From: Ischnura elegans
Taxonomy: Eukaryota > Arthropoda > Insecta > Odonata > Coenagrionidae
Direction: 5' to 3'
Assembly: GCF_921293095.1 (NCBI RefSeq)
Contig: NC_060251.1
Span: 40,467,644 to 40,531,643 of the forward strand
DNA length: 64,000 nucleotides
The first letter of the stretch is position 1; every line of letters begins with the position of its first letter. A program made the position numbers and the translations under genes. Positions 33,780-46,697 of this stretch are shown one piece after another. The notes under the pieces are model-generated. The model searched no databases. It saw only the letters and a list, made by a program, of their open reading frames with translations, and had not been told where the DNA came from.

Positions 33780-34683
33780 ATATCACCGTCGGGTCAATAT
33801 GAGGTAAATTCCATTAAATTCAACCTTTTGGAAAAACGCCAATGTTACCTTGACCATCATTTGCGTGTAGCGTTGTTTTGTCTCATATCTCTATGAACTT
33901 GTTTAACATATTACCTACTTAAATACTTATGAATCTTAATTTATTTTCAAACGAGGTGCAACGCCTAACAAATTTTTCTCTCTTCCAGGAAAATTAAAGA
34001 AAAAATGCAGGAAAAATGTTTATGAGAGAGAGGGAGTTTCGAAGAACTTTAAAAGTCTACCTTAATCTTTATGTTGAGTAAATTTACACAACATTTATCG
34101 CACATTCGTGGCCCAAAGAACACCGCTCTGAGTACGTAAATTGATTTGCGATCGTAATTAATAATACGTGGATATATTTTGATTTAGTAATCCAAAAGCT
34201 GTCTTTCCAAAGGGAATGGTTCCATATTCAAGTCTATGAATTTCGTGACGCGTGCGAGAATCTCACGTTCCTAAAATGACGATTTTACTTTGACCTCAGC
34301 AGCGTGCGAAATCGTCACCTCTGTGGTTGAGGATTTTTTGTATGCACGAATATTTTTTTATATCCTCGAAATTTATGCGTTCTTAATGTATGCGAGCTTG
34401 TAAAAACCTTGGTATCGACCTATTTTTCCCTTTTTTCGGAAAAAATTTGATGTGCAGTACAACTGACATTCGATTGAAGTTGCAGCTGTGAGTACTTAAC
34501 TTGCCAATTTTTGCCCAACCAATGTGAGGAATAAATCGTGCTTAGTCACATTCCCCGCAATAAAGAGCCGTAAAAGCTGGCGAAAAGATGGTTGGTAAAT
34601 TGGTATCCATCAGCATGCAAATAAAAACAATATCTTCCTTCAAAGCTAAAAAATTTGTCCCATCATCATCATTAGTCAACAAT

Positions 34684-35085
34684 CCTAAGATTGGTTTGAC
34701 GCAGCTCTCCATTTCTCTCTCCTATCCGCTAATCTCTTCATTGCTACATATTTATTCTCTTTTACATCCTTTATAACCTGTCCGATATAACTCATTCGGG
34801 GCCGTCCCTTGCCCTTTTTCCCTTCCACTTGTCCTTCAACGATTGTCTTCATCAGACCATCGTGCCTCAAAATGTGGCCAACTAAGTTGTCCCTTCTTCT
34901 GCTTAATGTTTTTAGGAGGCTTCTCTTTTCTCCTACTCTCCTTAGCACTTCATGGTTACTCACACGGTCAATCCATTTTATCTTCATCATTCTTCGGTAG
35001 CACCACATTTCGAATGCCTCCACTCTTGACTTCTCTGCTGCTGTCAACGTCCAAGCCTCGCTTCCATAGAGAAACATACTCCATA
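34684..35085 (-). mobile_element. LINE 3' fragment with 130-codon open frame
   Basis: The minus strand encodes FLYGSEAWTL...AFEMWCYRRMMKIKW...LVGHILRHDG...VEGKKGKGRPRMSYI, the C-terminal end of a non-LTR reverse-transcriptase ORF, closed by a stop and a CAT/ATG-type triplet tail near 34665. It is 5'-truncated, with no catalytic core. Confidence 0.85.
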
Positions 35086-36003
35086 TGTCCCATTAATTTA
35101 AAAAAAATATAGCATGAAGATTTTTTGGTTAAATAGGGGAAAAATGTTAATAATTTTGAAGATGATTAATTATTTTAAGCCGATTTATTATTTTTTATTT
35201 TAGGAATATTGAATGTGATAAAGCATCGTAACCTAAGCACTCGGAATCGCTAATTACGGTAAGTTATTTTGTATTACCTTCATTATCCTTGCTTTCCCAT
35301 TAAATATGACTTTGAAGTATCTCGTTCCCAAAGATTTCCTTCAAATTTTTAACGAGAATATAAAGAAACAGACTTATATATTTTAACTAAATCATCAGAT
35401 CACTGAATTGAGAAGATCATTTTATCGATATCTAGTATTGATACCGTAAAATTAACAGCTCTATATTACGTTGCTCTAAATGGAAAAGTTTACTCCGTTG
35501 ACTCTCTTACTTAACTGGTTAAAGCAGCTATCCCATTAACATAGAAGCTATTTTACTAATCAAAGTCCCAACAGTAATAATTAATAAAAATGAAATTATC
35601 ACAGCCTAGTTAAACCTATCATTTGTATGGAGTGAAAATGTAAATTATGAAACAAATGGAGAGACATAATCGCTGAAATAGCTTTAGCTATACTTATAAA
35701 TACCTGTACCATTGCATAGATAGTGAAACTACTATCATTCCTATATTTTTTGTGAGCTCTTTAATAGTATACCAAAAATTTGACGTATAACGTCCCGTCT
35801 GGGTTATGTCGTCACCTAGGGCCGCCAAGAGAAATTAAGGAGCCTGAGCACTGATCTATTGGTGACGTATCTCCCCACCCCTTCCTCCAACTTTGAAAAC
35901 ACTTTAATTTTTTTCGGAACACTTCAGTGTTTCTGTAAAAGTGAGATCCAGGGAAAAGTTACCCCTCCAACAGTTCTTCCCCTAGTTAGCCTGTTATCGG
36001 TTT
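35086..36003. other. No gene recognised
   Basis: AT-rich sequence with short random frames. Confidence 0.45.
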
Positions 36004-36280
36004 CAGTGGCGCGACTATGGGTTGGGGGGGGGGGAATAGGGGATAGATCACCCCCAAAGCCTCAGAGAAATAAAAAAAAATTTTAAACTATCGTCTAGAT
36101 TTGACGTATAATAACTTCATCTGCTTAAAGTTAAATTTTAAGTACCAAAATGATGTTAAATGAATTTCCAGGCATGTCATTTATCGAAAATTTTCCCGGA
36201 ACCCTCGTTGCCTGGGGGAGTGGGGTCCCCATCTCAGAACCCTTCATCCCCCCCAAAGCGTATTCTTAGTTACGCCACTG
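36004..36280 (+). mobile_element. hAT-type MITE upstream of ELOVL6
   Basis: Ends CAGTGGCGCGACTATGGG and TTACGCCACTG, flanked by ATCGGTTT and ATTGGTTT (7 of 8 match). The interior matches 24828-25081 inverted. It lies about 430 bp before the ELOVL6 start codon. Confidence 0.8.
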
Positions 36281-36712
36281 ATTGGTTTATAATATCACTA
36301 TCTATTACACAGTTCACAGCGCGGTGCATAGTCCATTTCAAAGTTTCCCGGCGAATGAAAGGATCGAACTACCATCTGGTGAGATTTTGCTGAACTACGG
36401 CGTTAAATAAGAAAAGTAGGAAGCGGTGTGCCTCAGTCAATTGGCATATGTTAGGGAAGGAAGTCCTGCCAGTGGAAGGTGTTTAAGACAAGTGTAATTT
36501 ACATTGGTTACTGGATTGTGCAGATTTTTCCCAATTGTGAAGATAAGTGCCTCCATCGGAAGTTGAATGTCATAATACACCCCATAGCTGAGCTTGAAAG
36601 CGCCAAGTCTGGCGTTTACCGGCACCTTCCTTGTATATAGCGTGATCGTTGCCGCGGTGTAATTAGTCATTCCCCTCGTAAAGGCCTAATCCTTCCCTAA
36701 CAAACCGCAACC
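36281..36712 (+). other. ELOVL6 5' flank
   Basis: Non-repetitive 430 bp before the start codon, presumably promoter and leader. I cannot fix a start site. Confidence 0.4.
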
Positions 36713-37029
36713 ATGAATTACATGGAAGTTACTATGCCCAATTACTCATATGTTTTCAATTTCGAAGAAGAATTTGTTCATCAAGACACTAGAGTATGGA
36801 TGACGAAAAATTGGAAGTATGGTTTCTACTACGTTGGAATCTACATGATATTTATATTTGGTGGGCAACATTACATGCAAAGTCGTCCTCGGTTTCAACT
36901 ACGTGGTGTTTTAGCGGTCTGGAATATAGCTTTAGCAGCATTTAGTCTCATGGGCGCATGCCGAACCGTTCCGGAATTCATTCATGTCCTCAGGAATTAT
37001 GGATTTTACCATTCTGTATGCATTCCAAG
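36713..37029 (+). CDS. ELOVL6: ELOVL6 exon 1
   Basis: Encodes residues 1-105 plus two bases, covering the lumenal N-terminus and the first membrane spans, and ends before a consensus donor. Confidence 0.96.
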
Positions 37030-38812
37030 GTAAGATTTTCAATTTTATTCATTAACTATTCCATTTCACTTGATTTAATTCGCTATTTTGACGATTGCTT
37101 TTTGTACTTTCCTTACATTTTAAGCGCTATGTAAAACCTGTGAGTTGTTGTGGGTCGTATTTTAGATGCTGTGTGCAGGTTTCAGTTGCTATAATCTTAA
37201 ATCTGGATGCCCGAAATTAGTCTTATTATGTTAATAGTTCTTTGCTTGGCGATTTTCTGCGGGTAAATTCACAGAACGGCTACTTGGTAATTCATACTTA
37301 GGGTAATAATTATTGATCAGCTTCAACCGGTTGGGGGTTATTTTGATAAACCTAACCCACTCATGTTTTTCCTTCCTGTTACTGAACCGGGCTAATTTTT
37401 AGGGCATATATGACCTAAAGCCGCATGCTCCACTTTTTCTTCTGGACTAAATAGCAGAAGTTTACTTCTTGACCGTTCAAACCGGTTTTTCTCGGAATCT
37501 GGGCGACAATCTCATTCAAAATATCAATTTTCATTGAACATCGTGTGTGTTATAAGTGATTTTGTGATTTTTATAATGCAAGAGTCTTATTTTTTGTATT
37601 TCTCACGAAGATGTTGATGATCAGCTTCCGTGAACCAATTGACGTTATGAATGACTCGCATACCACTGAATGCTGCCTTATCTACATTTTTTCTTATGTC
37701 TGTAATTTTGTTTGAAATTTGCTATATTTGCCACTTTTCGTGGTCATTTTTTTGTAGTGAACTCGCATTACCCAGTGTTTTCTGTCATCTTCATGGTATT
37801 TTTTCATTTGGGTCTTAATGAAATTATTTATTCTATCAACAGTACGCTTAAATTATACCTTGAATTTTCTGTACTTATTTATAAAATCCTCTTCTTGGTA
37901 AAAGTCTGATCTTGAGCTGTAAATTCAGCGCACATTGAACATACCAAGATTTTCACCTTAACATTTTATGATATTATCTGCATTCATTGAGAGAGGTATA
38001 TTAACTGCATGATATATATTAAGAACGCCGTGTAATCAAGTGTTGGATTCTTCACCCATGCGTTTTTTGTTGATATTTTGGTGTAGCCCACCTCTAACCG
38101 TGTTCAGAGTAATTGGTAGCATACTGATGAATTTACATTTGTCGTTCTTGAAGGAGCCTCTTTGTAATCATTTTCTTTGTCTTATGATTTTTCCAGTTTC
38201 ATCGAGCAGGATAAAGTATCCGGTTTCTGGACCTGGATGTTTGTCCTGTCCAAACTCCCTGAGCTAGGTGACACTGTCTTCATAGTTCTGCGAAAACAGC
38301 CCCTCATCTTCCTCCACTGGTATCATCACGTTACAGTGCTCCTTTACTCGTGGTACTCATATACGGAATACACAGCCTCAGCCCGCTGGTTCATTGTGAT
38401 GAATTACATCGTGCACTCCGCGATGTACACCTACTATGCCATCCGTGCTTCCGGCAGCGGGGTTCCTCCACCGAGGTGGATAGCCATGGCGATCACGTGT
38501 GCACAACTGGCTCAAATGGTCACCGGCTGTGCCATCAACATTTGGGCCTACCAGTTGCTCAAGGCCGGCGACAGGGACTGTCACATCTCCGACTTCAACA
38601 TCAAGCTATCCCTCTCCATGTACTTCAGCTACTTCGTTCTGTTCGCCCGGTTCTTCCGGAAGGCTTACTTGGGCAGTAAATCGGGCAAGGGTGGACTGAA
38701 GAAGTGCTCCGGTTCGTCGGCGGACATGACCACAGCGGCCGCCCCGCCTTCTCCCGCTGCACACAGTTCGCTCGCCCTGGCCACCTCCGGGAAGGTCAAG
38801 GGTGGAGAGTGA
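36713..38812 (+). CDS. ELOVL6: Very-long-chain fatty acid elongase, ELOVL6/Baldspot type
   Basis: Exons 36713-37029 (donor AG|GTAAGA) and 38197-38812 (acceptor TTTTTCCAG|T) join in phase 2 to 310 aa. ELOVL6 is the ER-membrane 3-ketoacyl-CoA synthase that condenses malonyl-CoA with C12-C16 acyl-CoA, the first step of elongation. Visible family marks are KLPELGDT (125-132), the catalytic histidine box HWYHH (146-150), MNYIVHSAMYTYY (174-186) and TCAQLAQ (206-212), with hydrophobic membrane spans at about 37-50 and 64-81 and several more after 117. The N-terminus (FNFEEEFVHQDTR) matches insect Baldspot. The ATG follows GCAACC and upstream stops. The C-terminus is a weakly conserved Ala/Ser/Pro/Gly tail ending GKVKGGE. 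Exon 2 is clearly more GC-rich than exon 1 and the intron. The gene looks intact. Confidence 0.96.
37030..38196 (+). other. ELOVL6 intron
   Basis: 1167 bp, AT-rich, no recognised repeat. Confidence 0.9.
38197..38812 (+). CDS. ELOVL6: ELOVL6 exon 2
   Basis: Encodes residues 106-310 with the catalytic histidine box and all other family motifs, ending in TGA at 38810-38812. Overlapping open frames on both strands reflect its high GC content and are not genes. Confidence 0.96.
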
Positions 38813-41800
38813 AGAGTCTGTTTGGTCGGGCCGGGTGCCTTTCCCAGTGATCGACCGCAGCAGCATAGCCCATCTCTCGAGAGAAGAAAAAAATCCGGTC
38901 ATTTTTTTCCCCCCTACCTTTTGCCTGTCTTCACCACACGACCCAACCTCCATAAGTCCCAGATCCCATCGTCATCACTACCTCACCTGCTGCTCCATCG
39001 ATTTATATATTCACCGTCAATTTCTTCTGTACCTCTTTTTGTTTCTTGCCTGTGATTGTAGTGTGTTTGTGGACATGTTTTCAGTTCGGCTGGAAGGTGT
39101 AGTCAAGAAGAGCTGTTGCCTAGAAGTGATGGGATATATATATGCGCCAGTTCATTTAAAAATGGAGCCTCAGGCTGACCTTTGGAGGCAGGGAGGAAAA
39201 GCAGGACCCATCGTAAGCTGGGGTATAAAATCATGGATTTTTTAATTATTATTTTTCAAGTCCTCCCCGATGCTGGACAATCAGCATGAGAGAGATGGTG
39301 AAATTAGTGGAAATGTTTTTTCATCATTTAATGCTGTTGATTGTTGTTGTTATTTGATGCTGACTTTGCTTGTGTAAGTGGTTACCATGAGCATTCCTCC
39401 GTGTACATTTTGGTATGGTTACCTGAAAATCAGTTGTACTATCAGGCAGATTTATTTATGCCAGGTTTTGCATGAAGGTCGGCATATACAGTCTTAAATG
39501 ATATGTAGGTGGATTTGGTATTGTATATGATTAATGCATTTTAAACCTACACTTTTTTGAAGATGGTAAACATCTGTTAGGTACGTGATAGGTACAGTGG
39601 AGAGGGCAGCTGTAAAATCGAAGATAGCCAATAGAAGCGCCCCAATTGATTTCATTGTGGAAGTCGGTTAACGGTGGATGGTCTTCCTAACCATTAATCA
39701 AACATTCATCCCTCACAATTCCTCATACTTAAGTTTCAAATTTATCCATAATTGTTGTTTCCATTCACAAATAGAAGAAGTAGTAATGGATCATTTTAGG
39801 ACAGTAGGAAAAATCCTGTCAAGCATCAAGTTAATTTAATTACCTCTTGGTAGTCTCGGAAATTAACACTTGGAATAAATCTCATGCTCATTTAGTGGTT
39901 AGTATTTAAATTTACTTATGATGATTCTAGTGGATTGTTTATCAGTCGTGAATCTCCCAAAGAAACTGAGCATTTCACTATACTCAGTTCCTTGAGCAGT
40001 ATTTTGTTTATATTTATCTTAACCTATGTGTATATCTGTTAGGGTGTGGAAAATATTTAAATATACCACATAACTCCTTGACAAATACCAGATCTCTCGT
40101 TAGAACCCTTGAGATGTATTTTGGAGGATTATTTTTACCCATTTTATCAGGTGTCATTCCCTATTAATCAGTTATGTGCGAGTTTAAAAACTTCTAATAT
40201 ACCTATTGTATCTTGTGAACCCCTCTGAACAGCGAGAAATTTAAATGTCTGCTCCACATTTTAAGCACATGTGATTAGGAAGGTTTTATTTTTTTTTTGA
40301 AAAAACTTTTATGAGGCTGTTCTTCATTTTCAAGTTATATTTTTGTTGACATTTATTTGGTTTATATTCATTCATCCTAATTGTGAGCTTTAGTTTGAGA
40401 AACAATACTGATCATGCATTAGCTGGTCTATCTTATTATTAATTAATGAGGGTGCATTTTCCTAATTGTAATGGTGCATTTAATTTCAACTTGGGAGACA
40501 TTCCCACTTTTGGCTGATCACTTGCTATTGACTCAGTTTTTATTGTGTACTTTTTTATCAGGGATGCAATAATAGTATTATCAAGCGTAACAACTTCAGT
40601 ATTATGAGTACTGAATTTTGTGATTATTATTTCTTTGTTGATGGCACTTTTGGTATCAACTGCCCTGTCTTAATTTTCAATGAAAACGTACAAGGGGTGG
40701 GAAAAAGTAATCAAACAACAATATTCAGCTTCATTACATTCCACTGAGTAAGCTTTTAGCCATAATGTGTTCATCTATTGTAATTATGATGGATGGAATC
40801 CATCTAGTGTATCTAAATTTTTCCTCTCATGCTCCCTTGAGTTTCTCCAGTAGCCTTTCCCACGGTGTTGCCTAGGCCCTCATAAAAATGAAGTTCTCCT
40901 GGCTCTTATAGCCTTTGAAAAAAATAACAAGAAATTGTGATGCCTGCAATTTTTGTTGCAATGTTAATGCATTCAAGGAAGATTTTTTAAAAGGCTTCGA
41001 CCATTGCTACTATTGTGAGCAGTATGCCCTTCAGCCAATGCACATGCATTTCAAAAGTTATGATTTTCATTGATCAGCTTGTGTGTAAGTGCCGTTATTG
41101 CTTTGTTTGTGGAAATATTAAAATATTATGAATAATGATGACTTTTAATTTATATTTTCTATCTCCGATTTGACAAGGTTTTAATTTAATTTTCTGCATG
41201 CTATTGGTGTAAAGTGGTGAGACACAAGTCCCCCATTCCTGCGTCGTAGCATTATGAGAATTTTTTTTTGTTTCCGTTGTTTATGCACTTTTTTGCTATC
41301 ATATTCTATCAGCTATTTGCTATCGGCCTTATGATATGAGTTTTGGTCACTGTAACTATGGCTGCTATTAATTAAATGAAAAAAAAATATTTCCATTTTA
41401 TAATATCTAGGTTTAAATAACTAGGGCTGGTCTATTATTTTGTCTGTAAAATTTTTCACAGGGTTTTCATTTTCTTTTCCGCATTTGAATGATAGGGAAA
41501 GTAGTCTGTTTGATGTCCATCTATTTTAGCCCTATAGCTGCTTCTTTGATATTAGAGAGCAGTGTATAACATTTTTTTCGAGGTTCTGGATGATAATTGG
41601 CCACCTTTGCTTTTCTTTGGAAATTTCTTGATTTTTGTGGTGAATTTGAAGATAATGTACTTAGCAAAATTTTCAGTGCATTCAACGACTTGAGATTGGC
41701 ATTGGAGTTCATTGCTATTCACTTTGTTTTTTTTTTGCACGTCAATGAAATATGGTCTCACTGAGGCCTGACCGAAGAGATATGGCACTTTTTGAAGGAC

Positions 41801-42000
41801 TTTTTGCTTTTGATTTGATAATTTGTTGTATCAAAATTTCTCTTGGACACACTTGCGATAGGGGTACAAATTTCAGTGATTCAAGATGGATATTTAGGGC
41901 AATATATTAAAATAAATTTTTTAAAATGCTGAATTGTGTTTTGTCAAAGTGATATTTATGTATACTCTGAACTTTATTTAGGTGCAATCGATTCATGACA
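38813..42000 (+). other. AT-rich 3' flank of ELOVL6, probable long 3' UTR
   Basis: About 3.2 kb with no recognisable transposon, splice-bounded frame or domain, unlike the repeat-dense DNA on either side. AATAAA occurs at 39874-39879 and near 41908. The length and lack of repeats suggest a long 3' UTR; the true poly(A) site cannot be chosen. Confidence 0.4.
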
Positions 42001-42159
42001 AGGTAGGAAGTGAAGATTACTGGTGACAAGAGATAGGGTTTGAACAATTTTAAGGGTAAGAGCAATCGCTGAACTTTATGGGAATAATTATAACATTTCG
42101 AAACAGACCTTCGAATCCAATCAGAAGCTTCCCCCTCTATTTCACAGAGGTTGCAGAAA

Positions 42160-42184
42160 CTACCCCCCCCCCCCCCCCCCCCCC
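42160..42184. repeat. Poly-C run
   Basis: An uninterrupted run of more than 20 C; its length is likely to vary or be mis-assembled. Confidence 0.8.
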
Positions 42185-42482
42185 AACCTTCTCCCAGACA
42201 TCTGATAGGGAAGCAGGAGGCGTGTTCGGGAATGCAAGTGGAAATTTCAATCGCTATTTTCGAATCCAGATTTTGGATTCGAAATCGGTTTAACTTTCTT
42301 CAAAAGTTAAAATTTTTAGTGATTTAATATCAGGTATAAGGACGAGAGTTTTTCACCATTTTGCGTAGTTTTTGTTTACGAAGGTTTTAAATCGTAACGA
42401 ATGAATACCCGCTACTTTTTCACCACGTTTGTCGCTATGTCACAGTGGTTGGGATAATGGCGATAATATTTACGTATATATG

Positions 42483-42744
42483 CAGTTGAGTAGCCAAGAA
42501 TTTCGTTTAGAGGGGGTGGGGGGTCAAAAACCATGGGGGAAAATGTTTGAAAAACAGGATACCAAGTAATGGTTTTTAACTAATTTTAACACTTTGTAAA
42601 TCGAAAAATCTTCATTTGTTAAAGAAATTTTTTTAAAAATCATAATTTTTTAATATTTCGATTTCTTTTATGAAGGAAAATAATTGTGTTCTTATATTAC
42701 GGGGGGGGGGGGTCCGGACCCCTCACCCCCTAGCTTCGCCACTG
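42483..42744 (+). mobile_element. hAT-type MITE, oligo-G family
   Basis: Interior (TTTGAAAAACAGG, TTAACTAATTTTAACACTTT, oligo-G, GTCCGGACCCC) matches 30153-30409. Ends CAGTTGAGTAGCC and GGGGGG...CTTCGCCACTG; flanks TATATATG and CGTATATG are similar. Confidence 0.72.
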
Positions 42745-43561
42745 CGTATATGGTAATAAATGCACGTGTGTAGGCCTAAGAACAAGAAATAGGCTGCGAA
42801 AGAATGAAACTTCAGGTTTTTTTTATGAACAGCAGCCTTCTTCAACTTATTTCTGGAGGAAAATTCTGAATGCGTGGATATTCTTAGTTGTTCAACGTTA
42901 GTTTCTCATTTTTTAATAATAAGGCCTCGACTTGTCACTGAGCTAGCCGCTTTTCGAGTTCTGTCTCCTCCTGCGCCACCAAAGCAAGTTCATCTAGCTT
43001 TACGGCAAGCCCTAATAAGTCTAGTAAACGCACCTGCATTTGGTTCGTTCCGCGTGGGTGAATCAACTGAAATCTTTTTCCTCTTAGCGTGCTAGACGAT
43101 GAACATTCCAAGTCAGCTGTTTCGTGTATCGCGTAGTATTGGAGATTGAGTTAACGCGCATAATTCGGATACGAAAATTAATGACCGTTTGTTAAAGAAA
43201 CGGACCAGCCCAGAACATTCATCGCAGCAATTCTTTCTTCCTCCACGTCTGAACGAGAAAGGAGACACCAATTCATGCTTTTTTCTCTCCCGATTTATTA
43301 TTTTTTTCGCCTTCGGACCCGTCAACTTTCTTTCCAAAGAGATACCGATGAAATATGCCCATTCGTCCATCGAACGCGCGAAAGAAAAACATGAGTAAGT
43401 ATGCAACCGTGATTTGCTACTTTAAAGGAAATGGCCTGAAGTCTGCCCGGCCGGCACCTACTTTCTTTTACGAAAAAAACTTTCCATTTCTCAATAAGCT
43501 TGGGCGTCTCATGCTGATGGCAGCGCAGGTCCGTGATAGGAAGTCTTGGAGAGCGTATCCA
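42745..43561. other. No gene recognised
   Basis: Only short overlapping frames on both strands, with no domain. Confidence 0.4.
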
Positions 43562-43564
43562 TAC

Positions 43565-43804
43565 CTCCACTGCAAAAATGCTCAACAATCACCCACCGAA
43601 TCAAATCCGCTCATCTAGTAGCCCAACAGTACAAATCTGCTCAGCTGGCGGTGTCTGGAGCATAAATGCTCACCTCCTAGCTTGGAGAATAGGAGATGAG
43701 TGTTTATGCTCTGGACACTGCCAGCTGAGCGGATTCGTACTGTTGGGCTACTTGATGAGTGGATTTGATTAGGTGGGCGATTGTTGAGCGTTTTTGCAGT
43801 GGAG
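43565..43804. repeat. Near-perfect fold-back element
   Basis: About 115-bp arms (CTCCACTGCAAAAATGCTCA ... TGAGCGTTTTTGCAGTGGAG) around a loop of about 15 bp near 43685. The whole element can fold into one hairpin. Frames on both strands are shadows of this palindrome. Confidence 0.85.
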
Positions 43805-45443
43805 ATATCGGTATATTGTGCATACGTGTAAAAAAATCTGCGCTTGGCGTATAAAATGAAGTAATGTTTTCTCGAGGGCATGAGAAGTATTCTTAGGGGT
43901 CACTTAACCTAGAATGAATGTTTGAAAACACAATTTTCAATTTTTTTCCAAATAAAACATAATTCGAAAGATAATTTCGTGTGATTTATGTAATCGACGA
44001 GTTGAACGTCCTGCCTAAAGAGTATCGCTATCGTCAAGCCATGGTTCGTTTACCTACGATATTCAACCGGTTTTTGCTCTTTTGGTAGAGTTCATCGCTT
44101 TGCTTTATTTCAAAGAAAACAATCCACTTGCAAAAAAAATAATGGCAATTTTTTCCTCAAACCATATTGTGACAAACTCTTTATTGGACAGTATACTGTC
44201 AGCTGAGTAATGGGTCAGACAATTTCAGTAGTTCGTCTTCTAGACTACTAAATTCTGCCGAATAGTCGAACATAACATAGTGTGTGCAGTAGATATTAAT
44301 CTAACCGTAGACTATCAAGGCTTTAGGCATGAAATGTAAGGTATTCCTTTCCATTATAGTGAGAGATAGTCTTAAGCGTACATTCTTCGGATGAACAGGT
44401 CAAATTACGCATTTGGCGTAGCTAATTACGCGGAACTGCTGAGTTTGCAATAGTTCTCTCTTCCGAGGGAAGGAACTTTCTCTCCGTCATCCTCCACGTT
44501 GAATTCTCGTCTGCAGTTTATCTGGCTTGTACTGAATCTCTGCAAAACTGCAATGAAGGTTTATGAAGATCACATAATGCTCTGTGTTGGATTTCTTAAA
44601 CGCTATTCTTCCGCTGGCTTTCTTTTGTCTTGCATTGGTTGCATTAGTTTGTGGTTGTCCTATACTCCTCTCTAATGGCTTGTTTTGAATAATGGAAAGT
44701 GCATGTGTTTCTCATCCAACTCTCAAGCAACATATACTTTTGTCATCCAAATGAAGAATTATTGCCTCTCTTCTCTGCTCTGACTATAGGTTAATTTTCT
44801 TTCCCATATTCTTACCGGCAACTTTTTCGTTAGAAATAGGCACATGTGAGGTTAAGTTCACCAATCATTCGCTGTATTACGCTTGTATGTCGTAGCTGTA
44901 AATATTAATTGCGGGGAAGCGTTCTCGGAAATAATATCCAATTTTTAAAATTTGCAATCGTCGAACATAAGATTTTGGATCGAAATTGCCAAATCTTTCG
45001 CATGAAGTGAAACTATAAAGCGATTTAATTTTAGAACTATGGATACGAGATATTCACTGTTGTGCGTGGTTTTGTTTTCAAATGTTTAAATAGAACCGTA
45101 TAAATATTCTCTATTAGCTCACCAGGTTAGTTGCTATAGAGCAAGTATTTAAGATATTAACACGTACGTATGCGATGGTAAAAAGGTGCGTGCAGGTATA
45201 ACAACAACGGGTAAGATGCGGAACAACTTAACGTAGATCGTCTCCCGGCGTACTTAGGTTTTCTCTGAAAAACAACATTCTTCAATTTTTACTCACCAAA
45301 GAAATAAGTTAGCAAGGAAAATACTGCTGTATTCGTGACCTTCCGTGACAACTCTCCGAGTTCTTCAACGCAAGGATTGGTTTTGGTAGTTGAGAATAGA
45401 GTCCACCCTAGACTAGATCGCAGGGAATGCAAGTGCAGATAGG
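43805..45443. other. No gene recognised
   Basis: AT-rich, no defined repeat ends and no coding signal. Confidence 0.4.
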
Positions 45444-45751
45444 CAGGGGCGCAGCTAGGAATAAAGGCTGGGGGGAGTTCAGGTGCAACTAATACCGGGT
45501 TGTGTGGGGGCATGGGATACCCACCAGGATAAGCGATAGGTGCGAGATTAATAAATTGCTGCGGAATTTGAAGATAAATGGTTCAAAATGGTGAGTTGTT
45601 CGGCTTTCTGAGGGACATTTCATTAATCCTTACCCTATTCTATTAGCAAAATATCAATCCAATTAAGTAAAATGGATTAAACTTAAAATTTCTGTGAGCT
45701 CGTGGGGGGGGGGAGGGGTTATCCCCCAAAAACCCCCTCGCTGCGCCACTG
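45444..45751 (+). mobile_element. hAT-type MITE (CAGGGGCGCAGC ends)
   Basis: Starts CAGGGGCGCAGCTAGGAAT, ends CCTCGCTGCGCCACTG with oligo-G before the right end. Matches 46698-47005 along its length. No clear target duplication. Confidence 0.72.
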
Positions 45752-46034
45752 CACTAGTATAGGTATGTGATAGACTTTGCGCTAAACGCTAGGAAACACG
45801 TCACTTTTGTCCCAAAGATAGGAAAAGCAAAGCTTTTTCTCTCGATGAAAAAAGAGAGGGCCGAATGAAAAGTCTTTGCCACTTCTACTATCTTACCCTT
45901 ATTTACTTACTCTTACAAGCAATTAAGAAGAAAATTTCGTCATGGTTACCTCCCGGTTCTAATCAATCTCCTCGATTCGTCTGCGTATCTGAATCAAGGA
46001 CTTCATATTCAAAAGTTTATCGTACGTATGTACT

Positions 46035-46330
46035 ACGTTCGGAAACATTGACTCTTATGAAAGAGGAGAATGGAGAGGGTGAAGTGGACGGAGAGGAGGG
46101 GGAACGACGAAGTACTGGACATGGTGGGTAAGGAGAGGCAGCTTTTTTAGCTGAGATACGGAGGAGACAGAAGTTATGGATGGAGCGAGTACTAAGCGGA
46201 GAACAGTGTTAGAGGGTAGTATGTTGGGTAAACGAGGGAGAGGAAGGATAGCAATAGGAATTTTAGATAGAATGAAAGGGATAAGGCCTTATTATGGATT
46301 TAAGAGGGAATCTAGGAAGGGAGGGGAGGC
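46035..46330 (+). mobile_element. LINE fragment (second family)
   Basis: Broken reverse-transcriptase C-terminal sequence sharing AGTACT.AGCGG, ACAGTGTTAGAGGGTAG and AAACGAGGGAGAGGAAGG with 54781-55110. Several frameshifts. Confidence 0.6.
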
Positions 46331-46474
46331 CACTTTTAATACTCCATGCAAACCTATCTTAATCGGTATAATACTTAACTGCAATTTCCCCTCGAGGGTT
46401 AGCCGTTAAGTGTAATTCCTTAGTGACTATGTAGTGATGTAAGATCTTACATTTTCCCGACGTATCAGGAGAAG

Positions 46475-46672
46475 AAAGGATTGTCGGGTTCTCCACCGGG
46501 TAATTGACCGCATGTTTCCCGACGTTTCGAGGAATGACTTCTACTTCATACTCAGGGGACCTTCTTCACCATATATTCGAAGAGAAAATACCCTGAGGAC
46601 GAAGAACAAGTCTTTTTTCTAAACGTCGGGAGATATTCAGCCAATCATTTGGTTGAGAACCCGAAAATCCTC
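46475..46672. repeat. Fold-back repeat with CCCGACGTTT arms
   Basis: AAGGATTGTCGGGTTCTC...TTTCCCGACGTTTCGAG is mirrored by TCTAAACGTCGGGAGA...TTGAGAACCCGAAAATCCT around a CCTGAGGACG centre. Arms are about 65 bp, imperfect. Confidence 0.65.
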
Positions 46673-46697
46673 TCTGCGGCTGCATAGTGGTTCAGGA

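Noticed and set aside
34685..35077. 130-codon minus frame as a host gene
   Set aside because: The sequence is the C-terminal end of a LINE reverse-transcriptase ORF, and a degraded relative lies at 30945-31600.
38350..38953. Several long frames on both strands over ELOVL6 exon 2
   Set aside because: Shadows caused by high GC; the elongase frame explains the sequence fully.
43322..43881. Paired + and - frames of 79-88 codons
   Set aside because: They mirror each other across the fold-back palindrome and are not independent genes.
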